Assembly: GCF_002900975.1 (NCBI RefSeq)
Contig: NZ_PJON01000003.1
Span: 62,001-126,000 of the forward strand
DNA length: 64,000 nucleotides
Direction: 5' to 3'
Source: Tabrizicola aquatica
GTDB taxonomy: Bacteria > Pseudomonadota > Alphaproteobacteria > Rhodobacterales > Rhodobacteraceae
The notes below the pieces were generated by a model. That model saw only the letters and a list, made by a program, of their open reading frames with translations, was not told where the DNA came from and searched no databases. This document shows, piece by piece, positions 24,941 to 34,040 of this stretch. Positions within the stretch are counted from its first letter, which is position 1; the number at the start of each line of letters is the position of its first letter. A program made the position numbers and the translations under genes.

Positions 24941-25450
24941 TCAGGGCGGGCCGGAGAGCGCGCTTTCCCAGATGTCGGCGCCGTCGACGGTATAGGTCAT
25001 CCAGGGCTGGTCATCCGCCACCGGGGCCATCTCGAAGGCCACCATCGCATCCATCGTCAGGCGCGGGTTCAGGATCGCTTCAGAGCAGGTGCCGAAGGGT
25101 TCGGTCGCCTTGGCACCTGCTGCCGAGGTCACGACGACTGCCCACAGAGTCGGGCAGGCATTGCCGCCCCCGGCAACGGTGACAAACACCATGTCTTCGC
25201 CCGCAAACTCGGGCCGGGGAATGACGGCCTGGATGTGGACCTGCGCATCGGCAAGGCCCACGGGTTGGCCATTGAAGACCAGTTGCCAGATCAGACGGTC
25301 GTCAAGACTGGACGGCTCCACCCAAAGCCGCCCGCCCGCGACCTCGGCCTGCTCAAGGTAAGGCAGGTCGGTCTGCAGGTCGATTTGCAATGGGGTTTCG
25401 CCCATGGCGGGAAAGGGCAGAAAAGCAAGGGTCAGGGCAAGGCGACGCAA
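24941..25450 (-). CDS. secreted protein of unknown function with TTG start
   Basis: 169 residues. The start is taken as TTG 25450 because AGGAG lies six bases upstream and the product then opens with a signal peptide (LRRLALTLAFLPFPAMG). No ATG or GTG fits between. The mature part is beta-rich and has two cysteines (GNACPTLW and FGTCSEA) that could form a disulfide in the periplasm. No family is recognised. It precedes pyrB by 57 bases and may open the operon. Confidence 0.7.
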   Translation of the reverse strand: MRRLALTLAFLPFPAMGETPLQIDLQTDLPYLEQAEVAGGRLWVEPSSLDDRLIWQLVFNGQPVGLADAQVHIQAVIPRPEFAGEDMVFVTVAGGGNACPTLWAVVVTSAAGAKATEPFGTCSEAILNPRLTMDAMVAFEMAPVADDQPWMTYTVDGADIWESALSGPP

Positions 25451-25618
25451 GTGAAGCTCCTGTTTTGCCTTAGCGGTAGGCGGCGGCGCTTGGGGCGGCA
25501 AGGCAGGAATTCATCACCGCCGGTGGGGCAGGCCGGGGCAAAGCCGGGCCAATCAGCCTGCGGTCAGGCCGGCAATCGCGTCTGGCCCCCGGTCGGCACT
25601 GCGCCTAGTCTTGCGGCC

Positions 25619-26422
25619 ATGGGAATCGCCACCGACATCGCCGACGACTGGCACGCCGCGCTTGCCGCCCTGGCCTGGCAGGTCGAGGCGGGGGTGGACG
25701 AGGTCATCTCTGACGCGCCGGTCAACCGCTATGAACTGGCGGCCGAGGCCCCAAAGCTGGCCAAGCCCGCCCCGCAGACCAATGCGCCCCGGCAAGACCT
25801 TGCCGCGCCGCCGACCCTTGCGGTGGATGCGGTCGCCGCCGCCAAGGCCGTCGCCGCCCGCGCCACCACGCTGGAGGAGTTGCGCTCCGCACTCGCCGGC
25901 TTTGACCTGTGCGAGTTGAAGCGAGGCGCCCGGAACACCGTTTTCGCCGACGGCAACCCGGCCGCCCGCGTCCTGGTCCTGGGCGAAGCCCCCGGCGCCG
26001 AGGAGGACCGCGAAGGCCGCCCCTTCGTCGGCCGCGCCGGGCAACTTCTGGACAAGATGTTCGCTGCCGTCGGCCTGTCGCGCACCTCGCCTGCCCCCGA
26101 AACGGCGCTTTACATCACCAACGTCATGCCCTGGCGCCCCCCCGGCAACCGCGACCCGGAGCCCGCCGAGATCGCGATGATGCTGCCCTTTGTCGAGCGT
26201 CACATCGCGCTGGTGGACCCGCAGGTCATCGTCGTCATGGGCAATACGCCCCTGTTTGCGCTGACCGGCGGCAAGGGCATCCTGCGCGCCCGCGGCACCT
26301 GGACCACGGCACTGGGCAAGCCTCTCCTCCCCATGGCCCATCCGGCCTATCTCTTGCGCAACCCCGCGATGAAGCGCGAGGCCTGGGCGGACCTGCTGTC
26401 GTTGCAAGCAAGGCTGCGCTGA
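25619..26422 (+). CDS. uracil-DNA glycosylase family protein (family 4-like, cluster-less)
   Basis: 267 residues. A variable N-terminus (about 1-95) precedes the glycosylase domain with LGEAPGAEEDREGRPFVGRA, TNVMPWRPPGNRDPEP and a C-terminal HPAYLLRNPAMK, as in family 4/5 enzymes that remove uracil from DNA. Family 4 enzymes carry a 4Fe-4S cluster on four cysteines; only one cysteine (FDLCEL) is present here, so no cluster is expected. ATG 25619 gives a plausible N-terminus but has no clear ribosome site. The next gene begins directly at the stop (TGAATG). Confidence 0.85.
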   Translation: MGIATDIADDWHAALAALAWQVEAGVDEVISDAPVNRYELAAEAPKLAKPAPQTNAPRQDLAAPPTLAVDAVAAAKAVAARATTLEELRSALAGFDLCELKRGARNTVFADGNPAARVLVLGEAPGAEEDREGRPFVGRAGQLLDKMFAAVGLSRTSPAPETALYITNVMPWRPPGNRDPEPAEIAMMLPFVERHIALVDPQVIVVMGNTPLFALTGGKGILRARGTWTTALGKPLLPMAHPAYLLRNPAMKREAWADLLSLQARLR

Positions 26423-27052
26423 ATGCTGCCCGTTGATCCGCTTACCCTCCTCGCCTTCGTCCCCGCCGGGCTGGCGCTGAACCTGACCCCCGGCGCGGAC
26501 ATGATGTTCTGCCTTGGGCAGGGGCTGAAATCCGGCCGGCGCGCGGCGATGGCGGCGAATTTCGGGATCGCGCTGGGAGGAATGGTGCATACCACGCTGG
26601 CCGCTTTGGGCCTGGGCGCGCTGGTGGCCGCGCATCCCGCAGCGTTCGAGGCGATCCGCTGGCTGGGCGTGGGCTATCTTCTGTGGTTGGCCATCGGGGC
26701 GCTGCGTGCCTCACCCTTCGCGGCCGAGGCGCAGGTGACCGCCAGTTCGACCAGCCGTGCCTTCTGGCAAGGGCTGATGGTGAACCTGCTGAACCCCAAG
26801 GTGATCCTGTTCATCCTGGCCTTCCTGCCGCAGTTCGTGGACCCGGCCCGCCCGATCCTGCCGCAGTTCCTGACGCTGGGGCTGGTGTTCTCGCTGGGTG
26901 GCCTTCTGGTCAACGGTGCGGTTGGCCTCTTCGCCGGGTCCATCGGTCAGCGCGTCGCGCGTTCGGCCAGCCTTGCGCGCTGGCTGTCCCGGATCAGCGC
27001 CACCATCTTCGGCGCGCTGGCCCTGCGTCTCGCCCTGATGCCAAGGAGCTGA
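26423..27052 (+). CDS. LysE/RhtB family amino-acid exporter
   Basis: 209 residues with five or six membrane helices. The LysE-type N-terminal motif is visible as LALNLTPGADMMFCLGQGLK, followed by GIALGGMVHTTLAALGLGAL and WQGLMVNLLNPKVILFILAFLPQF. These transporters export amino acids or their derivatives. The start immediately follows the glycosylase stop, so translation is likely coupled. The substrate is not determinable. Confidence 0.9.
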   Translation: MLPVDPLTLLAFVPAGLALNLTPGADMMFCLGQGLKSGRRAAMAANFGIALGGMVHTTLAALGLGALVAAHPAAFEAIRWLGVGYLLWLAIGALRASPFAAEAQVTASSTSRAFWQGLMVNLLNPKVILFILAFLPQFVDPARPILPQFLTLGLVFSLGGLLVNGAVGLFAGSIGQRVARSASLARWLSRISATIFGALALRLALMPRS

Positions 27053-27053
27053 C

Positions 27054-27596
27054 ATGAGCCGCATCGACGAAGCCCTTCCGTTCCACCCGGTCCGCATCGC
27101 CGTCCTGACCGTCAGCGATAGCCGCACGCCCGAGACGGACAGATCCGGCGACACGCTGGTCGAACGCCTGACCGCCGCCGGGCATGTGCTGGCCGACCGG
27201 GGGATCGTCCCCGACGACCGGGCAATCATCGTGGCCAGGTTGCGGGCCTGGATCGCCGACCCGGCGGTTGACGTGATCCTGACCACGGGCGGCACCGGCC
27301 TGACCGGGCGCGACGTGACGGTCGAAGCCCACCGCGAGGTCTATGAAAAAGAGATCGACGCCTTCGGCACCGTCTTCACCATCGTCTCGATGCAGAAGAT
27401 CGGCACCAGCGCCGTGCAAAGCCGCGCGACGGGGGGCGTCGCGGGCGGCACCTACCTTTTCGCCCTGCCCGGCAGCCCCGGCGCCTGCCGCGACGCCTGG
27501 GACGAGATCCTGAAGCCCCAACTCGACAGCCGGCACCGGCCCTGCAACTTTGTCGAGATCATGCCGCGTTTGCAGGAACATCTGCGGCGGAAATAG
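27054..27596 (+). CDS. moaB: molybdenum cofactor biosynthesis protein B (MoaB)
   Basis: 180 residues of the MoaB/MogA fold involved in molybdopterin adenylylation. Typical pieces are VLTVSDSRTPETDRSGDTLV, VILTTGGTGLTGRDVTVEA and FALPGSPGACRDAWDEIL. AAGGAG lies upstream of ATG 27054 within the last codons of the lysE-type gene. Although it sits in a run with the glycosylase and exporter genes, no other molybdenum genes are nearby. Confidence 0.92.
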   Translation: MSRIDEALPFHPVRIAVLTVSDSRTPETDRSGDTLVERLTAAGHVLADRGIVPDDRAIIVARLRAWIADPAVDVILTTGGTGLTGRDVTVEAHREVYEKEIDAFGTVFTIVSMQKIGTSAVQSRATGGVAGGTYLFALPGSPGACRDAWDEILKPQLDSRHRPCNFVEIMPRLQEHLRRK

Positions 27597-27652
27597 CGGC
27601 GCGGGACGTAACATCTGCGTTGAACCCCGTTCCATGACTGGCGGGGCCTGCG

Positions 27653-27676
27653 CCTTGCGCTAGACTTCGCGCAAGG
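27653..27676. terminator. hairpin between moaB and the RND adaptor gene
   Basis: CCTTGCGC (27653-27660) pairs with GCGCAAGG (27669-27676). It ends six bases before AAGGGGAAG, the adaptor's ribosome site. It could end the moaB transcript or form a 5' leader stem for the pump genes. It lacks a T-run. Confidence 0.35.
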
Positions 27677-27692
27677 CAACCAAGGGGAAGCG

Positions 27693-29126
27693 ATGCGATT
27701 TCTGACGCGCAGCCTGACCGGGCTTTTCCTGCTGGCGCTGACGCTGGCCCTTCTGGCTGCGGCGGCCATGGTGCTGGGTGGGGCGATCCGGGCCAGCCTG
27801 GAACCCGGCGGCCCCGGTCGCCCGGCGCAGGAACGCGTCGTTGCGGCCAATGTGCTGACGCTGACCCCCGGCACCCTGACGCCGATCCTGACCGCTTATG
27901 GCAAGGTCGAGGCACGGCGCACATTGGACCTGCGGGTCCGGCAATCGGGCACCGTGGTCTGGGTTGCCGACAGCTTCCGCAACGGCTTGTCGGTCGCTGC
28001 GGGCGATGTCCTGATGCGCCTCGACCCGGCCCCCGCGCAAGAGGCTGTGGCCCTGGCCCAGGCCGATCTGGCCGAGGCGACGGCGTCGGACGCCCAGACC
28101 CGTGCGGCCGTGGGACTGGCCCAGGACGACCTGGCAGCGGCCGAGGCGCAGGTGACGCTGCGCGCCCAGGCTTTGGATCGCCAGCGCCAGATTGCCGAAC
28201 GCGGCGCCGGCTCCTCTCAGGCGGTCGAGACGGCGGAACTGGCGCTTTCCTCGGCCCAGCAGGCGGTCCTGTCGCGGCGGCAGGCCTTGGCCCAGGCCGA
28301 AGCGGCGGTTGACCAGGCTCAGGTCGCGGTGACCCGCGCCGGCATCGCCCTGGCCGAGGCGGAACGCGCCCTGGCCGAGACCGAGATCCGCGCCGGGCTG
28401 TCCGGCCGGGTCGATGGGGTGACGCTGGTCCCCGGCGCGCTGGTCGGCGCGAACGAGGTGGTCGGCCGGATCATCGACCCCACCGCGCTGGATGTGGCGG
28501 TGCGGCTTTCGACCGCGCAATTTGCGCTGCTGGTGGACGATGCTGGCGCGCTGGTGCCAGCCCCCGTGACGCTGGGCCCGCAGAACCTGACCGGACGCCT
28601 GGACCGCGCCGCCGCCGCCGTGGCCGAGGGTCAGACCGGCCGGATGGTCTATGTGGCGCTCGACCCTTCAACCCTCGCACAGTCGCTGCTGCAACCCGGC
28701 GACTTCGTCGAAGTGCGGATCGAGGAACCGGCCCTGAACGATGTCGCCCGCCTGCCGGCCCTTGCCGTGGGGCGCAATGGCACTGTCCTGGCCCTTGGGC
28801 CCGAGGACCGGCTGCAGGAATTGCCGGTCGAAGTTCTACGGCGGCAGGGCGATGACGTGCTGATCCGGGTCGGTGCCCTTGCGGGGCGCGAGGTGGTGCA
28901 GGAACGCTCGGCCCTTCTGGGCGACGGCATCCGCATCCGCCCGATCCGCCCCGAGGGCGCTGATCTGGTTCCGCTTTCACCCGAACGGCGGGCGGAACTG
29001 GTGGCGCTGGTCCAGGCCAACGCCGCATTGCCCGAGGAACTGAAGGCCAGCCTGCTCAAGGACCTGCAATCCGACGCCGTTCCCGCCGCCACGTTGGACC
29101 GGCTGGAAGGCCGGATGGGCGGCTGA
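27693..29126 (+). CDS. RND efflux periplasmic adaptor (HlyD/AcrA family)
   Basis: 477 residues. A membrane anchor or signal (about 8-34) is followed by a biotinyl-lipoyl-like segment (RQSGTVVWVADSFRNGLSVA), a long Ala/Gln/Glu helical hairpin (about 110-235) and a return beta barrel (ETEIRAGLSGRVDGVTLVPG). The fold joins an RND pump to an outer-membrane channel. AAGGGGAAG precedes ATG 27693. The stop overlaps the pump gene start (TGATG at 29124-29128). No TolC-like gene is in the window. Confidence 0.9.
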   Translation: MRFLTRSLTGLFLLALTLALLAAAAMVLGGAIRASLEPGGPGRPAQERVVAANVLTLTPGTLTPILTAYGKVEARRTLDLRVRQSGTVVWVADSFRNGLSVAAGDVLMRLDPAPAQEAVALAQADLAEATASDAQTRAAVGLAQDDLAAAEAQVTLRAQALDRQRQIAERGAGSSQAVETAELALSSAQQAVLSRRQALAQAEAAVDQAQVAVTRAGIALAEAERALAETEIRAGLSGRVDGVTLVPGALVGANEVVGRIIDPTALDVAVRLSTAQFALLVDDAGALVPAPVTLGPQNLTGRLDRAAAAVAEGQTGRMVYVALDPSTLAQSLLQPGDFVEVRIEEPALNDVARLPALAVGRNGTVLALGPEDRLQELPVEVLRRQGDDVLIRVGALAGREVVQERSALLGDGIRIRPIRPEGADLVPLSPERRAELVALVQANAALPEELKASLLKDLQSDAVPAATLDRLEGRMGG

Positions 29127-32100
29127 TGGATCTTCTGGGCTTCTTCGTCCGCCACCGGACCGCCGCCAACCTGCTGATGATGCTGATGCTGGTCGCGGGC
29201 CTTCTGGCCGCGCTGAACATCCGCGCCCAGTATTTCCCCGATGTCGTGATCAACGAGGTGTCGGTCACCGTCCCCTGGGACGGCGCCGGGGCCGAGGACG
29301 TGGACCGTGGCATCGTTCAGGTGCTGGAGCCGGTGTTCCTGACCATCGAGGGCGTGGCCGCAGTTTCCTCTCGCGCTTCGGAAGGCCGGGCGGTGGTGGA
29401 TATCGAGTTCGAGCCGAACCACGACCTTGCCGTGGCCGAGGCCGATGTGCAGGCCGCCGTCGATGCCCTTTCCACCCTGCCCGAGGGCAGCGAGGACCCG
29501 GTCGTCGCCGCCTCGGCCTGGCGCGACCGGGTGACGGATGTGCTGATCAGCGGCCCGGTCGGAATCGACCAGCTTGGCCGCTTTGCCGACGACTTCATCG
29601 CGCGCCTGTTTGCCGCCGGGATCAGTCGGGCCACGATCACCGGCCTTGCCGCGCCGGAAACGCTGGTCGAGGTCACCTCGACCGCGCTGATGCAGCACGA
29701 TCTGACCCTGGCCGAGATCGCCCAGGCCATCGCCGCCGCGACCAGCGACAGCCCGGCAGGCGAGTTGGGCGAGGGGGCCCGCCTGCGCACTGGCACCGAA
29801 CGGCGCAGCGTGGCGGAAATCGCCGCCATCGTCCTGCGCTCGGCCCCGGACGGCACGCAGTTGACCCTGGGCGAAGTCGCCACGATCCGCGCCAACCAGG
29901 CCAATTCCGTCCGCGCGGCCTTTGTCGGCGACGACCCCGCCATGACCATCCGCATCGACCGCGCGGCCGATGGCGATGCGATCCGCATGCAGGCCACCGT
30001 GGCCGAAGTCGCGGCCGAGATGCAGTTGACCCTGCCCCCCGGCGTCACGGTGGACCTGGTCCGCACCCGGGCCGAACAGATCAAGGACCGGCTGATGCTG
30101 TTCCTCGACAACGGCGGCTCGGGCCTTCTGCTGGTCCTGGCGGTCCTGTTCCTGTTCCTGAACGCCCGCATCGCCTTTTGGGTCGCGACCGGCATCCCCA
30201 TCGCGATGATCTCGTCCCTGGCGGTGATGTACATGTTCGGCCAGTCGGTGAACATGATCTCGCTTTTCGCGCTGATCATCATGATCGGCGTCGTGGTCGA
30301 CGATTCCATCGTCGTGTCCGAAAACGTCGAACACCGCGTCCGCCATCTGGGCGAGACCGGCGAAGAGGCGGCAGAACGCACCGCGCGCTGGATGTCGGGG
30401 CCGATCCTGGCCTCTTCCATCACCACGATCATCGCCTTCATGGGCCTGGTCGCCATCGGCGGCCGGTTTGGCGAGTTGATCGCCGACATTCCGCTGACCG
30501 TCTGCTTCGTGCTGATCGTGTCGCTGGTCGAATGCTTCCTGATCCTGCCAAACCACCTGGCCCATGCCATGAAGGACGCCGTGCGCGAGCGGTGGTATGA
30601 CTGGCCCTCACGCCAGACCAACCGGGGTCTGGACTGGCTGCGCCGCGTGGCGATCCGTCCCGGCATCCGGCTGGTGATCAAGGCGCGTTACCCGGTGCTG
30701 GCCGCCTCTGTCCTTGCGCTGGCCTGGCAGGTCTCGCTTTTTGTCCGTGGGGATGTGCAGTTCCGCTTCTTCAACGCGCCCGAACAGGCCTCGGTCACCG
30801 GGTCCTTCTCGATGCTGCCGGGGGCGACCCGCGACGACACGCTTGCGATGATGCGCGAATTGCAGCGCGCCGCCGACGTGGTCACCACCCGGTTCGAGGA
30901 CGAACACGGCCAGAACCCCGCGACCTTCATCCTGGCCGAGATTGGCGGCGCCACCGGCCGCAGCCTGTCCAGCGCCGATACCAAGGGACCGGACCTCCTC
31001 GGCTCGATCGCGATGGAACTGATCAGCCCCGACCTGCGACCCTATCCGACCAGCGAATTCCTGGCCGCACTGGAGGCCGAGATCGTGCCACATCCGCTGC
31101 TGGAAGAACTCAGTTTCCGCGGCGCCCGCTTCGGCCCGGGTGGGGACTCGCTGGCCGTCGATCTGTCGGGTGGCGAGGCCGAGACGCTGAAGGCCGCGGC
31201 TGAGGCGCTGAAAGCCGCCCTTGCGGCCTATCCCGAGGTTTCGGGGCTGGAGGACACGCTTGCCTATGACAAGGAAGAACTGATCCTGACGCTGACCCCG
31301 CAGGGCCAGGCGCTGGGCTTCGACACCGCCACCCTGGGCCGGACCCTTCGCGAAATGCTGGGCGGGATCGAGGCCGCGACCTTCCCCGAAGGCCCGCGCC
31401 AGGCGGCGATCCGCGTCGAACTGCCCGAGGCCGAGCTGACCGCCGACTTCCTCGACCGTACCCAGATCCGCGCGGCCCCGGGCCTTTATGTGCCGCTGGC
31501 CGATGTCGTGACGGTGGACAGCCAGTCCGGCTTTTCCACCGTGCGGCGCGAGAACGGGCTGCGGCTGGTCACCGTCTCGGGCGATCTGTCCGAGGATGAT
31601 CCCACCCGCGCGACCGAGGTTCAGCGCGCGCTGGAAGAAGAGATCCTGCCGCGTCTTGCGCAGGACTTTGGGGTGGACTGGCAGCTTTCCGGCCAGGCGG
31701 CGGATGAGGAAGAGTTCCTGTCCGGTGCAATGGTGGCGCTGATCCTGTGCCTGCTGGGCATCTACATTACCCTGACCTGGATCTTCGCGCACTGGACGCG
31801 GCCCCTGGTGGTGATGTCGGTGATCCCCTTCGGCCTGATCGGCGCGATCTTCGGGCATTGGGTCTGGGGCATCCCGGTCTCGATGTTCTCGATTGTCGGC
31901 ATGATCGGCATGTCGGGCATCATCATCAACGACTCGATCGTGCTGGTCAGCACGGTCGACGAATACGCCAGGAAACGTGGGCTGATCCCGGCGATTGTGG
32001 ATGGGGTGTCCGACCGTTTCCGCGCCGTTCTGCTGACCACGATGACGACGGTGCTGGGTCTCATGCCGCTGCTCTACGAACGGTCGTCCCAGGCCGAGTT

Positions 32101-32488
32101 CCTGAAGCCCACAGTCGTGACCCTGGTCTTTGGTCTGGGCTTCGGGATGGTGCTGGTGCTGCTGGTCGTGCCGGCCTTCCTGGCGGTGCAGCATGATATC
32201 GCCCGGTCGTTCCGCACCCTGCGCCGGGGGGCCTTCCGCCAGACGCGCGCTGGGCTGCGTCCCGCGCTGCGCCCCGCCGTGCTGGCGCTTGGCGCGCTGG
32301 CCCTGGCGCTGCCCTTCTGGGTCGCCGGAACCGGCAGCCTGCCCGGATGGTTGCTGGCGCTGGCCCCTGGTCTTGCAGGCGCCGCGCCGGGCCCGGTGTC
32401 GCTGGCGCTGTTCCTGGGCGCTGGCCTGCTGGTCTGGCTGGGTGGGGCCCTGGCGGCTGTGCTGCGCCTGCGGGCGCGTCGGGGATAG
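29126..32488 (+). CDS. RND family efflux pump permease with C-terminal extension
   Basis: 1120 residues. TM1 (about 12-32) is followed by a large periplasmic domain, TM2-6 (about 330-490) with the proton-relay region GVVVDDSIVVSENVEHR, TM7 near 540, a second periplasmic domain, and TM8-12 (about 865-1010) with GMSGIIINDSIVLVSTVDEY. The family is usually about 1020-1060 residues. The extra C-terminal 80 residues hold two more hydrophobic segments (ALGALALALPFWVAG and LALFLGAGLLVWLGG). The substrate is unknown. Confidence 0.92.
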   Translation: MDLLGFFVRHRTAANLLMMLMLVAGLLAALNIRAQYFPDVVINEVSVTVPWDGAGAEDVDRGIVQVLEPVFLTIEGVAAVSSRASEGRAVVDIEFEPNHDLAVAEADVQAAVDALSTLPEGSEDPVVAASAWRDRVTDVLISGPVGIDQLGRFADDFIARLFAAGISRATITGLAAPETLVEVTSTALMQHDLTLAEIAQAIAAATSDSPAGELGEGARLRTGTERRSVAEIAAIVLRSAPDGTQLTLGEVATIRANQANSVRAAFVGDDPAMTIRIDRAADGDAIRMQATVAEVAAEMQLTLPPGVTVDLVRTRAEQIKDRLMLFLDNGGSGLLLVLAVLFLFLNARIAFWVATGIPIAMISSLAVMYMFGQSVNMISLFALIIMIGVVVDDSIVVSENVEHRVRHLGETGEEAAERTARWMSGPILASSITTIIAFMGLVAIGGRFGELIADIPLTVCFVLIVSLVECFLILPNHLAHAMKDAVRERWYDWPSRQTNRGLDWLRRVAIRPGIRLVIKARYPVLAASVLALAWQVSLFVRGDVQFRFFNAPEQASVTGSFSMLPGATRDDTLAMMRELQRAADVVTTRFEDEHGQNPATFILAEIGGATGRSLSSADTKGPDLLGSIAMELISPDLRPYPTSEFLAALEAEIVPHPLLEELSFRGARFGPGGDSLAVDLSGGEAETLKAAAEALKAALAAYPEVSGLEDTLAYDKEELILTLTPQGQALGFDTATLGRTLREMLGGIEAATFPEGPRQAAIRVELPEAELTADFLDRTQIRAAPGLYVPLADVVTVDSQSGFSTVRRENGLRLVTVSGDLSEDDPTRATEVQRALEEEILPRLAQDFGVDWQLSGQAADEEEFLSGAMVALILCLLGIYITLTWIFAHWTRPLVVMSVIPFGLIGAIFGHWVWGIPVSMFSIVGMIGMSGIIINDSIVLVSTVDEYARKRGLIPAIVDGVSDRFRAVLLTTMTTVLGLMPLLYERSSQAEFLKPTVVTLVFGLGFGMVLVLLVVPAFLAVQHDIARSFRTLRRGAFRQTRAGLRPALRPAVLALGALALALPFWVAGTGSLPGWLLALAPGLAGAAPGPVSLALFLGAGLLVWLGGALAAVLRLRARRG

Positions 32489-32500
32489 AGGGGGTGCGGG

Positions 32501-32536
32501 CTTGGGGGGCATCGAGCCCCCGCGCGCCCGCGTTGC
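32501..32536. repeat. dispersed hairpin repeat R2, copy 1
   Basis: CTTGGGGGGCATCGAGCCCC continues CGCG...GCGTTGCC. The stem GGGGGC/GCCCCC closes on ATCGA. The same block, with small changes, recurs at 44992-45025. It sits between the convergent RND pump and DsbD-alpha genes, 13 bases after the pump stop, and may help end transcription on both strands. Confidence 0.65.
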
Positions 32537-32571
32537 CACGGATCGCCGCCCGGGCGCCGCGTCAGGACAGG

Positions 32572-33360
32572 TCAGGGGGCCGGGCAGCCCTTGATCTCGA
32601 CCGCCTCGCCGCCGGCCAGGATGGTCACCGTCACCGCCGAGCGATCCAGCGCGAACGGCTGGCCCGAGGGCGCGACCAGTTCGGTGACCGAGATCAACTC
32701 GCCCCCCTCACGCTGGCTGACCGCTTCGGCGACCCAGACGGACGGATCACCGGTCTCGAAGGCCACCACCTCGGTCCGGCCCGGATCGGGCAGCCGCATC
32801 CGTGCCGTCAGCCGCAGACCGTCCTTGATCGGGTCGACCGTGCAGGCCACCCGGCTGACCCCCGCCTGGCCCGCCGGGACCGCCCGTGCAGCCAGCGCCG
32901 CCTGGATGCCGGGATCGGCTGCACCTGGCGGCAAAAGCTCTTGCGTCAGGGACAGTTGCGCCGGCATGCAGATTTCATCGCACACCCCAAGATCCATCTG
33001 CACCGCCAACTGCACAGGCTGCGCGGGGTCGATCGGCTCGACCTCGACCGGCAGAAGCAGGCGGTCGTGATAGCCGATGCTTTGCATGCCGTTCAGGTCG
33101 AACACCCGGGGCGCGGGCCAGTGGATGCGCACCGCCTTCACGTTCTGCGAGGCCGACCAGTCGAAGCTGGGCGGTATCCCGGCATCGCCCGGACTGCGCC
33201 AATAGGTTTTCCACCCCGGTGCCAACTGCAACTCCACCGCCGCCATATGCGCGCCCGAATCCATCTGCCACCCGGCCCGCAGCGCGCCCGCAAGGACGTC
33301 CTCCTGCGTCGTGGCAAGGGCAGGGGTGGCGATCAGGACAAGGCATGCGGCGCGTAACAT
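32572..33360 (-). CDS. secreted DsbD-alpha domain protein
   Basis: 262 residues. A signal peptide (MLRAACLVLIATPALA) is followed by a domain matching the periplasmic alpha domain of DsbD, with the redox-type cysteines in GVCDEICMPAQLSLTQELLP. Full DsbD would add eight membrane helices and a thioredoxin domain, which are absent. It may act as a stand-alone partner in periplasmic thiol transfer, or help copper/cytochrome proteins (inference). ATG 33360 was chosen since earlier in-frame starts spoil the signal peptide. Another pair of cysteines (VACTVDP, IKGCPAP) lies toward the C-terminus. Confidence 0.82.
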   Translation of the reverse strand: MLRAACLVLIATPALATTQEDVLAGALRAGWQMDSGAHMAAVELQLAPGWKTYWRSPGDAGIPPSFDWSASQNVKAVRIHWPAPRVFDLNGMQSIGYHDRLLLPVEVEPIDPAQPVQLAVQMDLGVCDEICMPAQLSLTQELLPPGAADPGIQAALAARAVPAGQAGVSRVACTVDPIKDGLRLTARMRLPDPGRTEVVAFETGDPSVWVAEAVSQREGGELISVTELVAPSGQPFALDRSAVTVTILAGGEAVEIKGCPAP

Positions 33361-33482
33361 GCGTCGAAGATAGGCAAAGGCCCGCCCAAGGGAAATCACA
33401 TTGCGGCGAAGCCGCGTGATCGTGGCCCCCCCGCCACGCCCAAGGGCTTGTCGTGACCGGACACCGGGTCCATGTTGAGGTC

Positions 33483-34037
33483 ATGGAGCTTGCCGGACAG
33501 ATCCTGATCGCCATGCCTGGAATGGCCGACCCCCGCTTCGAGCGCAGCGTGATCCTGGTCTGCGCCCATTCGGCTGAGGGGGCGATGGGCCTTATCGTCA
33601 ACAAGCCCTTGGAAGATCTAAGCTTTTCCAGCCTCCTCGACCAGCTTGCCATCCCACGCGCCCCGCAAGGCCGCGACATCCGCGTCCAGTTCGGCGGCCC
33701 GGTGGAGCGGGGGCGGGGCTTTGTCCTGCATTCTGCGGATTGGGAGGCCGGTGGCGCGACGCTGGCAGTCCCGGGTGGCTATGGCATGACGGCGACGCTG
33801 GATATCCTGCAGGCGCTTGCAGCGGGTGGCGGGCCGGGCAAGGCCCTCCTGGCGCTGGGCTATTCCGGCTGGGGCCCGGGGCAGCTTGAGGCCGAGATCG
33901 GCCGCAACGACTGGCTGACCTGCCAGGCCCCCGACAGCCTGATCTTCGCGCCCGACGATGCCGCGAAATGGTCGGCGGCATTGAAGGGGATGGGAATCGA
34001 TCCCTTGACGCTGAGCGCGGCGGCGGGGCGGGCCTGA
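33483..34037 (+). CDS. YqgE/AlgH family protein
   Basis: 184 residues matching the YqgE/AlgH family (DUF179): MELAGQILIAMPGMADPRFE, then GAMGLIVNKPLED, VQFGGPVERGRGFVLHS and LALGYSGWGPGQLEAEI. The family's biochemical role is not settled. I chose ATG 33483, where the family N-terminus begins and TTGAGG lies just upstream; a GTG at 33453 would add ten residues. It is divergent from the DsbD-alpha gene. Confidence 0.9.
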   Translation: MELAGQILIAMPGMADPRFERSVILVCAHSAEGAMGLIVNKPLEDLSFSSLLDQLAIPRAPQGRDIRVQFGGPVERGRGFVLHSADWEAGGATLAVPGGYGMTATLDILQALAAGGGPGKALLALGYSGWGPGQLEAEIGRNDWLTCQAPDSLIFAPDDAAKWSAALKGMGIDPLTLSAAAGRA

Positions 34038-34040
34038 GGC

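Noticed and set aside
24098-25618. In-frame 5' extension of the uracil-DNA glycosylase frame
   Set aside because: Lies opposite pyrB and a secreted gene; family similarity begins after ATG 25619.
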